From positions 124,001 to 188,000 of the forward strand of contig NZ_LVEN01000013.1 in assembly GCF_001686925.1 (NCBI RefSeq): a stretch of 64,000 nt of DNA. The letters run 5' to 3'. The stretch is from Flavobacterium piscis. GTDB lineage: Bacteria > Bacteroidota > Bacteroidia > Flavobacteriales > Flavobacteriaceae. Of this stretch, positions 51,626 to 59,251 are shown piece by piece; within the stretch, counting starts at the first letter, position 1, and the number at the start of each line of letters is the position of its first letter. The position numbers and the translations under genes are program-made. The notes beneath the pieces were generated by a model. The model worked only from the letters and a program-made list of their open reading frames with translations. It made no database searches and had not been told where the DNA came from.

Positions 51626-53857
51626 ATGCGTAATTTTATATGGAGTTTATTAGCTTTCTTTTGTTTAATATCTGTTTCTTTTTCTCAAACAAAAAATATT
51701 GAAAAAGGATCTTATTTATCGACCAATAAAGGTCAAAAAATCAAACTGAATTTATTAGAAGATAATAAATACGAATTGGTTTTTTATTCGGGTAATTATG
51801 AAATCAAAGGCGATTCATTATTGTTTACTCCAACTGCAAAAGCAGAAAGTGGTTTTGATCTTGCTTTTAAAAATGATAAAAAAGCAAAAAAAGTAAAAAT
51901 AAAGTTTGTTGATGCTGTTTACTATTACTCTTTCTACGTTGGTACACAAAAAGGCTCAGGTGAGGTGGAATATCAAAGACTATCAGATATTAAAACCAGA
52001 GTAAATCCTCAAGAGGATAAAACTGATGTAGATTTTGAGATTGATAAAGCAGATTATTTGTATTTGGTTTATGAAGAATATGGTGGAAATAGCATGGTTT
52101 CTAAATTTGCTTTGCCAAAAGATGTTTCAGAAATTACGATTAAATATCAATCGGATGTTGTAGGGAATTTAAATATTAAAGGTTTTTTCAATCAGAAAAC
52201 AACTGAGCTGATGATTTCTGAACAATCAGGAAAAGATCCTTTAGTATTTCGTAATGCGAAAGATGCGCAGCCTGAAAAAGTTTCGGTGATTCCACTAGAA
52301 AATAAGACAGTTGCAAATTGGACGTATGCAGGAAAAGAACCTTTAGTAAGTGATGATTTTGGTACCGCAGTCGATTCTACTGTTGTAGGAGTAGATTCAT
52401 ATCCTCCAGCATTTGATTTTAAATTAAAAATCGAAAATAATCTTAAAAATGCAATTTCATCTATTAAACAAAGCAAAACTAAATTTTTAGTAGTTGGCGT
52501 TGACAGTAAAAATGCTTCGGCAAAAACTGATTTTGATGCTTTTACTAAAGACCAGGAAACGCAGATTGCTTATACCATGTATGATGCATACAACCCTGAA
52601 TATGATTTGTACAATTATTATTTGGCTACAGCCGATGATAAAAAGTGGCTTAAAACGAATAAAGTTACAGCTGATCCAAGTGTGATTATCCTGAATAATA
52701 ACGGAGAGGTTTTAGCCACTGCAAAATCTAATTTTAAGGACAAACAGTATCAGTTCAATTATTATGATGCTCTCTATAAAAAATTGCAAAGAACGGATGG
52801 ATTGTTGACTTTTAGTAAAACATTAAAAAACAAAAAAGCAACAGATGCTGATTTGATCCAGGCTTTTAATAAAGTTGCAGTTTTGGAAATACCATATGAT
52901 TATGATACAGATTATACAGTAACAACTGATGATAATGCCGGAGAATTTAAGTTTGCAAATGCAGCCTTAGATAAAAAAGAAGTGGCTCAGGTTTGGAAAA
53001 AACTGATTGAAGCCCATCAAAAAGATACAAAACCGAATATGTATTTGGTCGAAACCATTTTGAAAGAAATTAAAAATCAGGGATTTTCGAAACAGTTTTT
53101 TAAAGATGATAAAGTTTTAAATGATACTGATTTTCTTGCTATAGATTATTTGATAAAACACTATGATGCAATTGATGCAGAACGTGCAGCTTTTACTGCT
53201 AAAGAAGGTGAGACACATGTAATAGGAAATTTAAATACAGAGATTGCAACAGCTTTACAGCAAAATAATTATGTTGTTGAAAATAATGCTTCAAGAGTAA
53301 AAGATGACAGTAAAACGATTGCAGTTTATAAAAAACTAATTGCTGCTGGAAAAGGTAATTTTGAATCTTATCAAAATTACTTTGCATATTTGGCTGAGAT
53401 TCAAGATAGAGACGGCTCAAATACAAATTATTTAAAAGAGTTTAGTACTTATTTTAATGCTAATCTCGCGACAGATAAAGGAAGCGTTATCGAAAAACTA
53501 GATACAATGTTTACTTCGATCGATCCTAATTCTGAGTATTCATACAACGGATGGAATGCTTTTAAGGAATACCATTCGAATTTATGCAATGAAGCTGCGT
53601 GGACCGTAGTTTCAAAACCTGGCAATACTGGTTTTATAAAATCAGCAATTACGTGGTCAGAATATAGTTTGATGATCAGTAAAAACAATCCATATTATTT
53701 AGATACTCTGGCACAGTTGTATTATAAAGACGGACAAAAAGAGAAAGCGATTACAACACAAACTCTGGCCGTAAAATATTTAACCGATTATGTAGAGGAA
53801 GAAACTGCGACAGATATTCGCGAAACATTAAGTAAAATGCAAAACGGAACGTACTAA
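51626..53857 (+). CDS. Large secreted protein with a thioredoxin-like domain
   Basis: A 743-residue exported protein. The signal peptide is FIWSLLAFFCLISVSFSQ (about 3-20). The N-terminal third is beta-rich. The middle (about 280-400: FLVVGVDSKNASAKTDFDAF, SVIILNNNGEVLATAKS) resembles a thioredoxin fold but without a CxxC pair, so disulfide activity is unlikely. The last 150 residues are helical, with a TPR-like SLMISKNNPYYLDTLAQLYYKDGQKEKAITTQTLAV segment. The frame opens at 51560, but the ATG at 51626 starts the signal peptide. It follows the receptor gene by 92 bases. Confidence 0.72.
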   Translation: MRNFIWSLLAFFCLISVSFSQTKNIEKGSYLSTNKGQKIKLNLLEDNKYELVFYSGNYEIKGDSLLFTPTAKAESGFDLAFKNDKKAKKVKIKFVDAVYYYSFYVGTQKGSGEVEYQRLSDIKTRVNPQEDKTDVDFEIDKADYLYLVYEEYGGNSMVSKFALPKDVSEITIKYQSDVVGNLNIKGFFNQKTTELMISEQSGKDPLVFRNAKDAQPEKVSVIPLENKTVANWTYAGKEPLVSDDFGTAVDSTVVGVDSYPPAFDFKLKIENNLKNAISSIKQSKTKFLVVGVDSKNASAKTDFDAFTKDQETQIAYTMYDAYNPEYDLYNYYLATADDKKWLKTNKVTADPSVIILNNNGEVLATAKSNFKDKQYQFNYYDALYKKLQRTDGLLTFSKTLKNKKATDADLIQAFNKVAVLEIPYDYDTDYTVTTDDNAGEFKFANAALDKKEVAQVWKKLIEAHQKDTKPNMYLVETILKEIKNQGFSKQFFKDDKVLNDTDFLAIDYLIKHYDAIDAERAAFTAKEGETHVIGNLNTEIATALQQNNYVVENNASRVKDDSKTIAVYKKLIAAGKGNFESYQNYFAYLAEIQDRDGSNTNYLKEFSTYFNANLATDKGSVIEKLDTMFTSIDPNSEYSYNGWNAFKEYHSNLCNEAAWTVVSKPGNTGFIKSAITWSEYSLMISKNNPYYLDTLAQLYYKDGQKEKAITTQTLAVKYLTDYVEEETATDIRETLSKMQNGTY

Positions 53858-53879
53858 ATGATTTAAAAAAGCATAAATA

Positions 53880-53916
53880 AAAAAGCCTTTGAAAAATAAT
53901 TCAAAGGCTTTCTTTT
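53880..53916. terminator. Bidirectional terminator between thioredoxin-like and DUF4153 genes
   Basis: AAAAGCCTTTGAA pairs with TTCAAAGGCTTT around AAATAA, with A and T runs on either side. It serves the two convergent genes. Confidence 0.8.
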
Positions 53917-55697
53917 TAGTTTTTAATTTTCACCAGTACTTTTATGTTATAGCTGTCTAATACTTTTTTATTGTTTTTGATTTTACCATTCGCATTAAGA
54001 TAGGTAATTAAAACTTTATACTTTGGAGTTTCTATTTCCTGCGTTACCTTTTTATTTAAATTATAATTGTTTTGGTCAAAAGCAGGGTTTTTATTCACAA
54101 AGGCGCTAATTTCTAACGGAATAGTATCCTGATTAATCTCTAGTTTTAAACCATAATCTTTAACTGTAGATTTTATGGAATAGTTCTTATTGTCAATCGT
54201 TACACAATCTTTGCATTCAAAATTGTTATCATAAGAAGAAAGATTAAATGAGAGATCGTATCCATGAATATTCTCTACAGCATTTTGGTTATTCTCATAA
54301 TAGTAGAAGTAGAAATCAGTTTTGTTTTTTTCTTTCTTATCATATGGAGATCTATATTCATAACCGAGAGCTTCCATTATTTCGTAACGACTAGGAGTTT
54401 TATTTTTTCTAAGAAGACTTTCAAGTTTTGTCTTTGCATAGGGAACCATAATTTCTATACCATAATTATCCTCCAGAAAAGAAACAATACTGCTTAAATC
54501 TTGTTCCTGTTCGAAAGTCATCTTCTTATGATCTGCGTTTTTCATAAAAGTTTCAAATCGGGATAACTGACTGTGTTTAGATATCGCATTAGCACTTTGA
54601 GGACCAATAATAGAAAACAATCCTGCCAGACACATACTTATTGGAATGAATTTTATTTTAGGGTTTTTTTGAATTAAAAAATACGCCACAACAATAGAAA
54701 GCCATATTGATAAGAGTAAAACATAATAGCGTTCGTGTGTAAATCCGTAAAGATTGATTCGGTATAAAATCGCCCAAAAAAGCAATCCCAATAACGGAAT
54801 CAATAGAAAATAAAACCAACGACTGAATGTTCTCATCCAAAGATTCCCGGTTTCTGTCGCAATGGGATGAACCAGTAAAAAAGATAGAATTCCGAAAATG
54901 GCGAATACCAAAACGAGATAGGAAACCCAGCCCACAGGCAAGGAAAGCGTCAATACTATTTTGGTTTCATAACAAATTAAAATGACCAGGTAAAGGCTTA
55001 TTAAAGGTAATAACACAAATTGCGTGAAGTTTTTAAGCGCTTTTGGATAATTTAAAATCAAAGGATTCTGATTGTTATTGGTTTCAGGAACTCCGTTCAA
55101 GAAGAATAGTGTATTAAAAATTCCAGCAATTACAAAAAAGACATGAAAGTAAATATGATCATAGAATTCGACTTTAAAAAGTTTGTCAATGGCTAAGATA
55201 GCCAATGCCAGACCAGAATAAATTACAATGCTGTACAATGCAGAAGTTAGAATTCGAAGGAAAAGCTGTTTGTTGAATTCCCAAAATTCATCCTGATTAT
55301 AGGTTCTCGGCAAAAATCCTGCAAACGAAACCAGTAAATGCAAAGCAATGTTAAGTACAAGAAATTGTTGTATTTCTGTCTCAGTAATATATTGATGAAA
55401 ATTAAAAACAAAAAGAATAATACAGCCGCCAAGAACGAAACTGGTTATCAAACGCCAAATCAGGTTCTTTTTTGAGGCCAGGAAGAATAAACTAACAGAA
55501 AGAAATAAAACCAAACACAAAGAACAGCTCATTAATGCTTTTTGATAAAGTTCTTTGTTAGGATCATTGTATTCTTTCTCATTAAGAACTATAGCTATAA
55601 TAGTTCCTAAAATTACAGTTATAGTTTCTAACGGAAATCTGAGAACTGTTTTTAGTGTGGAGTTTAGAACATTTTTTAAAGAAGGAAGTCTGCTCAT
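53916..55697 (-). CDS. DUF4153 multi-spanning membrane protein
   Basis: A 593-residue protein with about ten hydrophobic spans in the first 370 residues and a soluble C-terminal region of about 220 residues. The IFNTLFFLNGVPE (about 192-204) and YPKALKNFTQFVLLPLISLYLVIL (about 218-241) segments match the DUF4153 family of Bacteroidota and Firmicutes, whose function is unknown. The C-terminal part contains two close cysteines (ECKDC), possibly for a disulfide outside the membrane. It is a single gene, divergent from the M28 peptidase gene. Confidence 0.82.
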   Translation of the reverse strand: MSRLPSLKNVLNSTLKTVLRFPLETITVILGTIIAIVLNEKEYNDPNKELYQKALMSCSLCLVLFLSVSLFFLASKKNLIWRLITSFVLGGCIILFVFNFHQYITETEIQQFLVLNIALHLLVSFAGFLPRTYNQDEFWEFNKQLFLRILTSALYSIVIYSGLALAILAIDKLFKVEFYDHIYFHVFFVIAGIFNTLFFLNGVPETNNNQNPLILNYPKALKNFTQFVLLPLISLYLVILICYETKIVLTLSLPVGWVSYLVLVFAIFGILSFLLVHPIATETGNLWMRTFSRWFYFLLIPLLGLLFWAILYRINLYGFTHERYYVLLLSIWLSIVVAYFLIQKNPKIKFIPISMCLAGLFSIIGPQSANAISKHSQLSRFETFMKNADHKKMTFEQEQDLSSIVSFLEDNYGIEIMVPYAKTKLESLLRKNKTPSRYEIMEALGYEYRSPYDKKEKNKTDFYFYYYENNQNAVENIHGYDLSFNLSSYDNNFECKDCVTIDNKNYSIKSTVKDYGLKLEINQDTIPLEISAFVNKNPAFDQNNYNLNKKVTQEIETPKYKVLITYLNANGKIKNNKKVLDSYNIKVLVKIKN

Positions 55698-55878
55698 TTT
55701 TTAATCAGTTATTTTGTATAAAGTAAGCTAAATTGTAAGGGATAACCAAATAAAAATAATAATGCAAAAAAAAATGTTCCTGCGATTTTATTGATTTGGC
55801 ATTTCAGTAGTATTTCAAATCCAAATAAGCATTTTTTACTCTATAAATTACTAAGTTTGGGATACTAAATTAAAACGT

Positions 55879-57345
55879 ATGAAAAATAAAATGATGCTCG
55901 TTTTGATTGCTTACGGAGGAGTAGTTTTTGCGCAGGCAATAAAAAAACCACTAGTTTCAGCAATTACAGACAAAGACCTTAAAACCGATATGTACCAGAT
56001 GGCTGGTGATCATTTTAATGGTCGTGAAGCAGGAACCCTTGATGAATTAAAGGTATCGATGTGGCTGGCCAATAAGGCGAAAGAGGCGGGAATGGCTCCG
56101 GCAGGTGATGACGGAACTTATTTTCAGTTTTTTGATATGTACAGGCATCAGGTAACTCCTAATACAAAATTTAAAATTGGATCAAAAGAATATAAATTGT
56201 GGAAAGATGTTCTTGTTGCAGAAACTACCAATATAAAAGTAGATGCACCATTAGTATATTTGGGAGCAGCAACAAAAGAAGAGATTGAGAAAGCCGACGT
56301 AAAAGGAAAAGCGGTTGTTTTATTGGCTTCGAAAGAAGGAATTGCAGATGATATTTCTCTTTTTGACAGACGTTATCCGGGTCTTGTTCGAAATAAATAC
56401 TATGAACTTGTAGTAAAAAAAGGAGCCTCAGCACTTATTTTCGTAGCAGATGCATTGGCAGAAGAAAGCTGGTCTCAGGTAGAACCACAAATGACAAGAG
56501 GTATTTACGGAATTGAAGGAGTTCGCGATAAAATTGGATCAACTATGCCGGTTTTCTGGGTGCATAATGATCAGTTAGCCTATTTAAAAACAACGAAAGA
56601 TCTTTTGTCTACTGAAGTAATTTCTGAAACTTATAAATATCCATCAGTAAATGTAGTAGGAACAGTAGAAGGAACAGATCCTAAATTAAAAAAGGAATAC
56701 GTTCTTTTTAGCGGACACCAGGATCATGATGGTGTAAGGCAAAAATACGGTCAGGATTCTATTTATAATGGTGCTGACGATAATGCGAGTACTTGTGTGG
56801 CACTGCTGGCTATTGCAAGAGCGTATAAAAAGCAACCGGGAAAAAGAACTTCTCTATTTGTATTTCACGGTGCAGAAGAACGCGGTCTGTTAGGATCAAG
56901 ATGGTACGCATCGCACCCAACAGTTCCGGAAAAGGATATCATCGCAGTTTTAAACGGAGATATGATTGGTCGAAATAATGTAAATCAGGCTGCTCTTTTA
57001 GGTTCGAGCTCTCCTCATGAAAACTCATCAGATTTGGTAGCGATTGCTAAAAAAGCCAATGATGAAGGTCCTAAATTCGATCTGGATAAACTTTGGGACA
57101 GACCAGAACATCCGGAATATTTTTATTTCCGTTCAGACCATTTACCTTATGCAAAAAGAGGAATTCCATCTGTTTTCTACACCAGTGTTTTACACAGTCA
57201 GTACCACACTCCAATGGACGAATCTGAAAATATTGATTTTGTAAAATTGCATAAAATGACTGAGTGGATGTACCGTACAGGATGGATTTTGTCAAATGAT
57301 GCTTCTCGTCCTAAAACATTACCAAATGTACAATTAGAGCGATAA
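55879..57345 (+). CDS. M28 family metallopeptidase, secreted
   Basis: A 488-residue exported aminopeptidase-like enzyme. A signal peptide (about 1-19, VLIAYGGVVFAQ) is followed by a PA-like inserted domain (about 120-225), then the two-zinc catalytic domain. Likely zinc ligands in order are His280 (FSGHQDHDG), Asp300/301 (YNGADDNAST), Glu333-Glu334 (FHGAEERG), Asp361 (NGDMIGRN) and His443 (HSQYHTPMD). The set is complete, so activity is expected. It probably trims peptides in the periplasm or outside. It is a single gene followed by a terminator. Confidence 0.92.
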   Translation: MKNKMMLVLIAYGGVVFAQAIKKPLVSAITDKDLKTDMYQMAGDHFNGREAGTLDELKVSMWLANKAKEAGMAPAGDDGTYFQFFDMYRHQVTPNTKFKIGSKEYKLWKDVLVAETTNIKVDAPLVYLGAATKEEIEKADVKGKAVVLLASKEGIADDISLFDRRYPGLVRNKYYELVVKKGASALIFVADALAEESWSQVEPQMTRGIYGIEGVRDKIGSTMPVFWVHNDQLAYLKTTKDLLSTEVISETYKYPSVNVVGTVEGTDPKLKKEYVLFSGHQDHDGVRQKYGQDSIYNGADDNASTCVALLAIARAYKKQPGKRTSLFVFHGAEERGLLGSRWYASHPTVPEKDIIAVLNGDMIGRNNVNQAALLGSSSPHENSSDLVAIAKKANDEGPKFDLDKLWDRPEHPEYFYFRSDHLPYAKRGIPSVFYTSVLHSQYHTPMDESENIDFVKLHKMTEWMYRTGWILSNDASRPKTLPNVQLER

Positions 57346-57414
57346 ATTTATAGGTTTAAAAGAAAAATCCGTAAAATCAGCGTCGAATTAATAGACAGAT
57401 AATTATTAAAAATA

Positions 57415-57448
57415 AAAAAGGCTTTCTAAAATTTTAGAAAGCCTTTTT
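57415..57448. terminator. Bidirectional terminator between M28 peptidase and metK
   Basis: AAAAGGCTTTCTAAAA pairs with TTTTAGAAAGCCTTTT, a perfect palindromic stem of about 16 bp that can form with a small loop. It serves the convergent peptidase and metK genes. Confidence 0.85.
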
Positions 57449-57470
57449 GTTATGTATGATTCAGATCGAA

Positions 57471-58721
57471 TTACAATCCAAATTCTGCTTTTACTTTGTC
57501 TACGAAATCAAGTTTCTCCCAGGTAAATAACTCAACAGTAACTGTTTTTACATTTCCTCCCGGAGCAGAAAAAGTTTTAGTTACCACTTCTGGTTTACGT
57601 CCCATGTGTCCGTAAGCAGCAGTTTCGCTATAAATTGGGTTTCTTAATTTCAAACGTTGCTCGATGAAGTAAGGACGCATATCAAAGATAGCTTCTACTT
57701 TTTTAGCAATTTCACCGTTAGTTAAGTTTACTTTAGAAGTTCCGTAAGTATCAATAAAAATACCCATTGGTTCAGCAACTCCAATTGCGTAAGAAACCTG
57801 AACTAAGATTTCGTCGGCAACACCTGCAGCCACTAAGTTTTTAGCGATATGACGAGTTGCATAAGCAGCACTTCTGTCTACTTTACTTGGATCTTTTCCA
57901 GAGAATGCACCACCACCGTGAGCACCTTTTCCACCGTAAGTATCCACAATGATTTTTCTTCCTGTTAAACCAGTATCTCCGTGAGGTCCTCCAATAACGA
58001 ATTTTCCTGTTGGGTTAATATGGTAGTTGATTTTATCATTGAATAAATGCGCGTGAGCTGGATTTTTTGCAATGATTCTTGGAATCAAAATTTCGATGAT
58101 ATCTTTTTTGATTTTAGCCAGCATAGTAGCTTCTTCATCAAAATCATCGTGTTGAGTTGAAATTACAATCGCATCAATACGAGTTGGTTTGTTATCATCA
58201 CTATATTCTAAAGTTACCTGAGATTTTGCGTCAGGACGTAAATAAGTGATTTCGTTATTCTCACGTCTTAAAATTGCTAATTCCTGTAATAATTTATGAG
58301 ATAAATCAAGTGCCAGTGGCATGTAGTTTTCAGTTTCGTTAGTTGCATAACCAAACATCATTCCCTGGTCTCCTGCACCTTGCTCTTCTGGCTTAGCTCT
58401 GTCAACCCCTTGATTAATATCTGCAGATTGCTCATGAATTGCTGAAAGAATTCCACAAGAATTTGCTTCAAACATATACTCGCTTTTTGTATATCCAATC
58501 TTACGGATTACATCACGGGCAATTTGCTGCACATCAAGATAAGTATTCGATTTTACTTCACCAGCTAAAATTACCTGACCTGTAGTAACAAGAGTTTCGC
58601 AAGCTACTTTTGAGTCAGCATCAAATGCCAAAAAGTTATCAATTAATGCATCCGAAATTTGATCTGCAACTTTGTCTGGATGCCCTTCACTAACAGATTC
58701 TGACGTAAATAAATAAGCCAT
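57471..58721 (-). CDS. metK: S-adenosylmethionine synthetase
   Basis: MetK makes S-adenosylmethionine from methionine and ATP in the cytoplasm. The 416-residue product has the usual three-domain repeat. Signatures are [25 protein letters not shown] at the start, the [15 protein letters not shown] motif (about 114-128) and [19 protein letters not shown] (about 273-291), plus [20 protein letters not shown]. The single gene is transcribed from 58895-58924 through a roughly 165-base leader that contains a riboswitch-like fold. Across the gap lies a TonB receptor gene with its own Met/Cys leader, so this is the SAM-responsive side of a sulfur region. Confidence 0.98.
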   Translation of the reverse strand: MAYLFTSESVSEGHPDKVADQISDALIDNFLAFDADSKVACETLVTTGQVILAGEVKSNTYLDVQQIARDVIRKIGYTKSEYMFEANSCGILSAIHEQSADINQGVDRAKPEEQGAGDQGMMFGYATNETENYMPLALDLSHKLLQELAILRRENNEITYLRPDAKSQVTLEYSDDNKPTRIDAIVISTQHDDFDEEATMLAKIKKDIIEILIPRIIAKNPAHAHLFNDKINYHINPTGKFVIGGPHGDTGLTGRKIIVDTYGGKGAHGGGAFSGKDPSKVDRSAAYATRHIAKNLVAAGVADEILVQVSYAIGVAEPMGIFIDTYGTSKVNLTNGEIAKKVEAIFDMRPYFIEQRLKLRNPIYSETAAYGHMGRKPEVVTKTFSAPGGNVKTVTVELFTWEKLDFVDKVKAEFGL

Positions 58722-58760
58722 AATAATTTATTAAATTAAAATTAAGTGAGGAAAAAAATT

Positions 58761-58796
58761 GCTTAAAAAGGGCTAAAGGAGATAGTCTGCTTTAGC
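58761..58796 (-). promoter_or_regulatory. Hairpin overlapping the 3' strand of the metK riboswitch candidate
   Basis: On the minus strand GCTAAAG (58790-58796) pairs with CTTTAGC (58772-58778) around an 11-base loop, followed by CC and five T. GCTAAAG is also the conserved 3' strand of the aptamer-like fold, so the hairpin and the ligand-bound fold cannot form together. It may be the expression platform. Confidence 0.5.
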
Positions 58797-58883
58797 ATTT
58801 TTTAATGCCGAAATTTATCTTTCAGCATTCATAACGAACCATTTCATTATGAAGAGGTTGCAATCAGTTCAAATTTTTCCTCC
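58787..58883 (-). ncRNA. Candidate SAM-II/SAM-V-type riboswitch upstream of metK
   Basis: Read on the minus strand, GGAGG (58879-58883) pairs with CCTCT (58853-58857) as the first stem. The loop AAAAATTTGAACTGATTGCA resembles the SAM-II loop (AUUU...UUGCA just before the closing arm). Two hairpins follow (58828-58853, with a TTCATAA/TTATGAA stem, and 58806-58827, with a TGCTGAAA/TTTCGGCA stem), then AAAAAATGCTAAAGCAG. The GCUAAA and a CAG that can pair with CUG in the first loop match the SAM-II pseudoknot strand. The two extra hairpins are an insertion relative to the minimal form. Position at the 5' end of a metK mRNA strongly supports SAM sensing. An S-box (SAM-I) fold does not fit. Confidence 0.55.
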
Positions 58884-58894
58884 GTATTCGGGTG

Positions 58895-58924
58895 CAAAAG
58901 TACAAAACCATTTTGATTTGCAAA
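58895..58924 (-). promoter_or_regulatory. metK promoter
   Basis: On the minus strand TTTG (58921-58924), 18 bases, then TACTTTTG (58895-58902) is a full match to the Bacteroidota TTTG-N17-23-TAnnTTTG consensus. Transcription would start near 58888, right before the riboswitch-like fold. Confidence 0.75.
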
Positions 58925-59013
58925 TTAAAGTTCAACTTTTTTTATTTTTTATAGCATAAATTTAACAGTAATATACTAATTTGATAGGGTAATTGAAAAT
59001 ATTTCGGTTTTTG

Positions 59014-59045
59014 TTTGGCCGATAAAAAAATAGTTCGCAAATTTG
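59014..59045 (+). promoter_or_regulatory. Promoter of the leader-peptide/TonB receptor transcript
   Basis: TTTG (59014-59017), 20 bases, then CAAATTTG (59038-59045) matches TTTG-N17-23-TAnnTTTG except for C in place of T at the first position. Transcription would start about 10-15 bases before the leader ORF at 59065. Confidence 0.5.
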
Positions 59046-59064
59046 CCTCACGAAAATTAAAAAA

Positions 59065-59133
59065 ATGAAATTTACAGTTTGCAATATGATGTCTTGTAAG
59101 ATGCCGGAGTTCTCCGCAGAGACGCTATTGTAA
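59065..59133 (+). CDS. 22-codon Met/Cys leader peptide upstream of TonB receptor
   Basis: ATG at 59065 opens 22 codons ending in TAA at 59131-59133. The peptide reads MKFTVCNMMSCKM, then PEFSAETLL. Met or Cys occupies six of the first 13 positions, including MM at 8-9 and Cys at 6 and 11, and none later. The terminator at 59157 lies 23 bases past the stop. The codons for residues 17-19 contain the antiterminator strand. The gene is too short for normal ORF calling. The layout fits a leader peptide whose translation senses charged Met- and Cys-tRNA. A similar peptide at 62494 shares Asn-Met-Met-x-Cys. This is recognised by architecture, not by a known family. Confidence 0.75.
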   Translation: MKFTVCNMMSCKMPEFSAETLL

Positions 59134-59187
59134 TTTTTTTTCAAAAATATATATAGAAACCTCTGCAGATCGCAGAGGTTTTTTTTT
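59113..59187 (+). terminator. Attenuator terminator and competing antiterminator before the TonB receptor
   Basis: The terminator pairs AAACCTCTGC (59157-59166) with GCAGAGGTTT (59172-59181), a perfect 10-bp stem, followed by T to 59187. It lies 64 bases before the receptor start, so read-through is needed for expression. TCCGCAGAG at the end of the leader ORF (59113-59121) can pair with CTCTGCAGA (59161-59169) with one mismatch, which would break the terminator stem. The two structures are mutually exclusive. Confidence 0.7.
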
Positions 59188-59251
59188 GTCCAGATAAAAA
59201 ATAACTGCAAATAATTTTTAAGCCAAAACCACTAAATTAATCTTAAAAGCA

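Noticed and set aside
58740..58890. S-box (SAM-I) riboswitch in the metK leader
   Set aside because: The 5' CUUAUC-type closing arm and the four-way junction with its kink-turn motif are not visible. The loop and distal strand fit SAM-II/SAM-V much better.
58962..59210. 82-residue minus-strand ORF across the leader and attenuator
   Set aside because: It is antisense to the leader peptide and terminator, has a biased Phe/Ile/Asn composition and no sign of a start region. It is a by-product of AT-rich sequence.
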